Of a DNA stretch of 64,000 bases, positions 63,646 through 64,000 are shown piece by piece. The stretch covers positions 1 through 64,000 of the forward strand of contig JABXHI010000028.1 of assembly GCA_013393415.1 (NCBI GenBank), written 5' to 3'. The translations under genes and the position numbers were made by a program. Position 1 is the stretch's first letter; the number at the start of each line of letters is the position of its first letter. The notes beneath the pieces were generated by a model. That model was given only the letters and a program-made list of their open reading frames with translations. It searched no databases and was not told where the DNA came from. This DNA comes from Micrococcaceae bacterium. Lineage in GTDB: Bacteria; Actinomycetota; Actinomycetes; Actinomycetales; Micrococcaceae.

Positions 63646-64000
63646 ATGGAGCACCAACTCAGCCACGTCCGGGCCGACGGTTCGGCACACATGGTGGATG
63701 TAACAAGCAAAGATACGACGTCGAGAACTTCCCGAGCCCAAGCCGTTGTGGCCACCCGACCTGATGTGGTGGAGCTGATCGTGGATGCCGGGTTACCGAA
63801 AGGCGATGCGCTACCGGTAGCGCGGGTCGCAGGAATCATGGCGGCCAAACGTACCTGGGAGACGATCCCGCTGTGCCACCCGATACCATTGGGAAAGATC
63901 ACCGTGAATTTTGAATCCGACGCTGAAGCGGGCACGTTGCGAGTCGTCACCATGGTGAAAACCCAAGGGGTCACCGGTGTTGAAATGGAAGCGCTCTCTG
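63646..64000 (+). CDS. moaC: Cyclic pyranopterin monophosphate synthase (MoaC), partial
   Basis: The first 118 residues, running off the window. HQLSHVRADGSAHMVDVTSKD, GLPKGDALPVARVAGIMAAKRTWETIPLCHPIPLG and TMVKTQGVTGVEMEALS match MoaC, which turns the MoaA product into cyclic pyranopterin monophosphate. GAAAGGGAG precedes the ATG. -10-like TATAGT at 63603-63608 may be its promoter. Confidence 0.93.
   Translation, partial: MEHQLSHVRADGSAHMVDVTSKDTTSRTSRAQAVVATRPDVVELIVDAGLPKGDALPVARVAGIMAAKRTWETIPLCHPIPLGKITVNFESDAEAGTLRVVTMVKTQGVTGVEMEALS

Noticed and set aside
63532-63741. 70-residue N-terminal extension of MoaA
   Set aside because: A strong ribosome site precedes TTG 63531, and the upstream part has no MoaA similarity and covers the moaC promoter region.

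Overview
The window is chromosomal DNA of a moderate-GC actinobacterium. Mycothiol synthase (MshD), actinobacterial nitrobindin, a paired HadA/HadB-type dehydratase next to murB, a MutT1-type Nudix/phosphatase fusion and the order tRNA-Trp, secE, nusG, rplK, rplA, rplJ, rplL all point to Micrococcales. By general character I would place it near Micrococcaceae such as Yaniella, Enteractinococcus or Arthrobacter relatives, but the genus is inference. Gene density is high, many genes overlap by 1-20 bases, and GTG and TTG starts are common.

Region 1 (1-9.35 kb) is a one-carbon catabolic locus. It holds a broken MHS-type permease, a GntR/FCD regulator, and a tight operon glyA-soxB-soxD-soxA-soxG-sdaA. 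Together these turn sarcosine into glycine plus methylene-tetrahydrofolate, then serine, then pyruvate and ammonia. Region 2 (9.4-30.4 kb) is mostly housekeeping: a YhgE/Pip membrane protein divergent from a TetR regulator, RtcB, HadA/HadB-like dehydratases with MurB, an OatA/OafA-like acyltransferase, a UvrA paralogue, an E. coli-type Asd, thyA-folA, a Nudix/phosphatase fusion, mshD, nitrobindin, a YgfZ-like protein and GNAT proteins.

Region 3 (30.5-42.0 kb) is an accessory catabolic island: a YkvI-family membrane protein, a class-III aminotransferase, a DUF3830 protein, an amidase broken by an internal deletion, two tandem Asp/Glu-racemase-superfamily proteins, a Glu/Leu-dehydrogenase-like protein, a LysR regulator and an Ehu-like ABC importer. 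It resembles ectoine-utilisation loci in its importer and racemase-like genes but lacks ectoine hydrolase, so its substrate is open. This is the best candidate in the window for an undescribed pathway.

Region 4 (42.3-46.7 kb) has panD, a compact molybdate operon (HTH-Mop regulator, modA, modB, modC) with a perfect 15-bp inverted repeat over the regulator start, and an aspartate aminotransferase. Region 5 (46.9-54.7 kb) carries tRNA-Trp, secE-nusG-rplK-rplA, two paralogous small membrane proteins, a NarL-type two-component pair and the L10 leader with rplJ-rplL. Region 6 (54.9-61.9 kb) has a histidine phosphatase, an RpiR-type regulator, a tyrosine-phosphatase-like protein, a metallophosphoesterase and an Fbp/Afu/Phn-type ABC importer, suggesting uptake and intracellular breakdown of a phosphorylated compound. 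Region 7 (61.9-64 kb) is molybdenum cofactor synthesis (mobA-like, moaA, and divergent moaC running off the window), functionally linked to the molybdate operon. No gene-free stretch exceeds about 300 bases, and I saw no CRISPR array, rRNA or intact insertion sequence.
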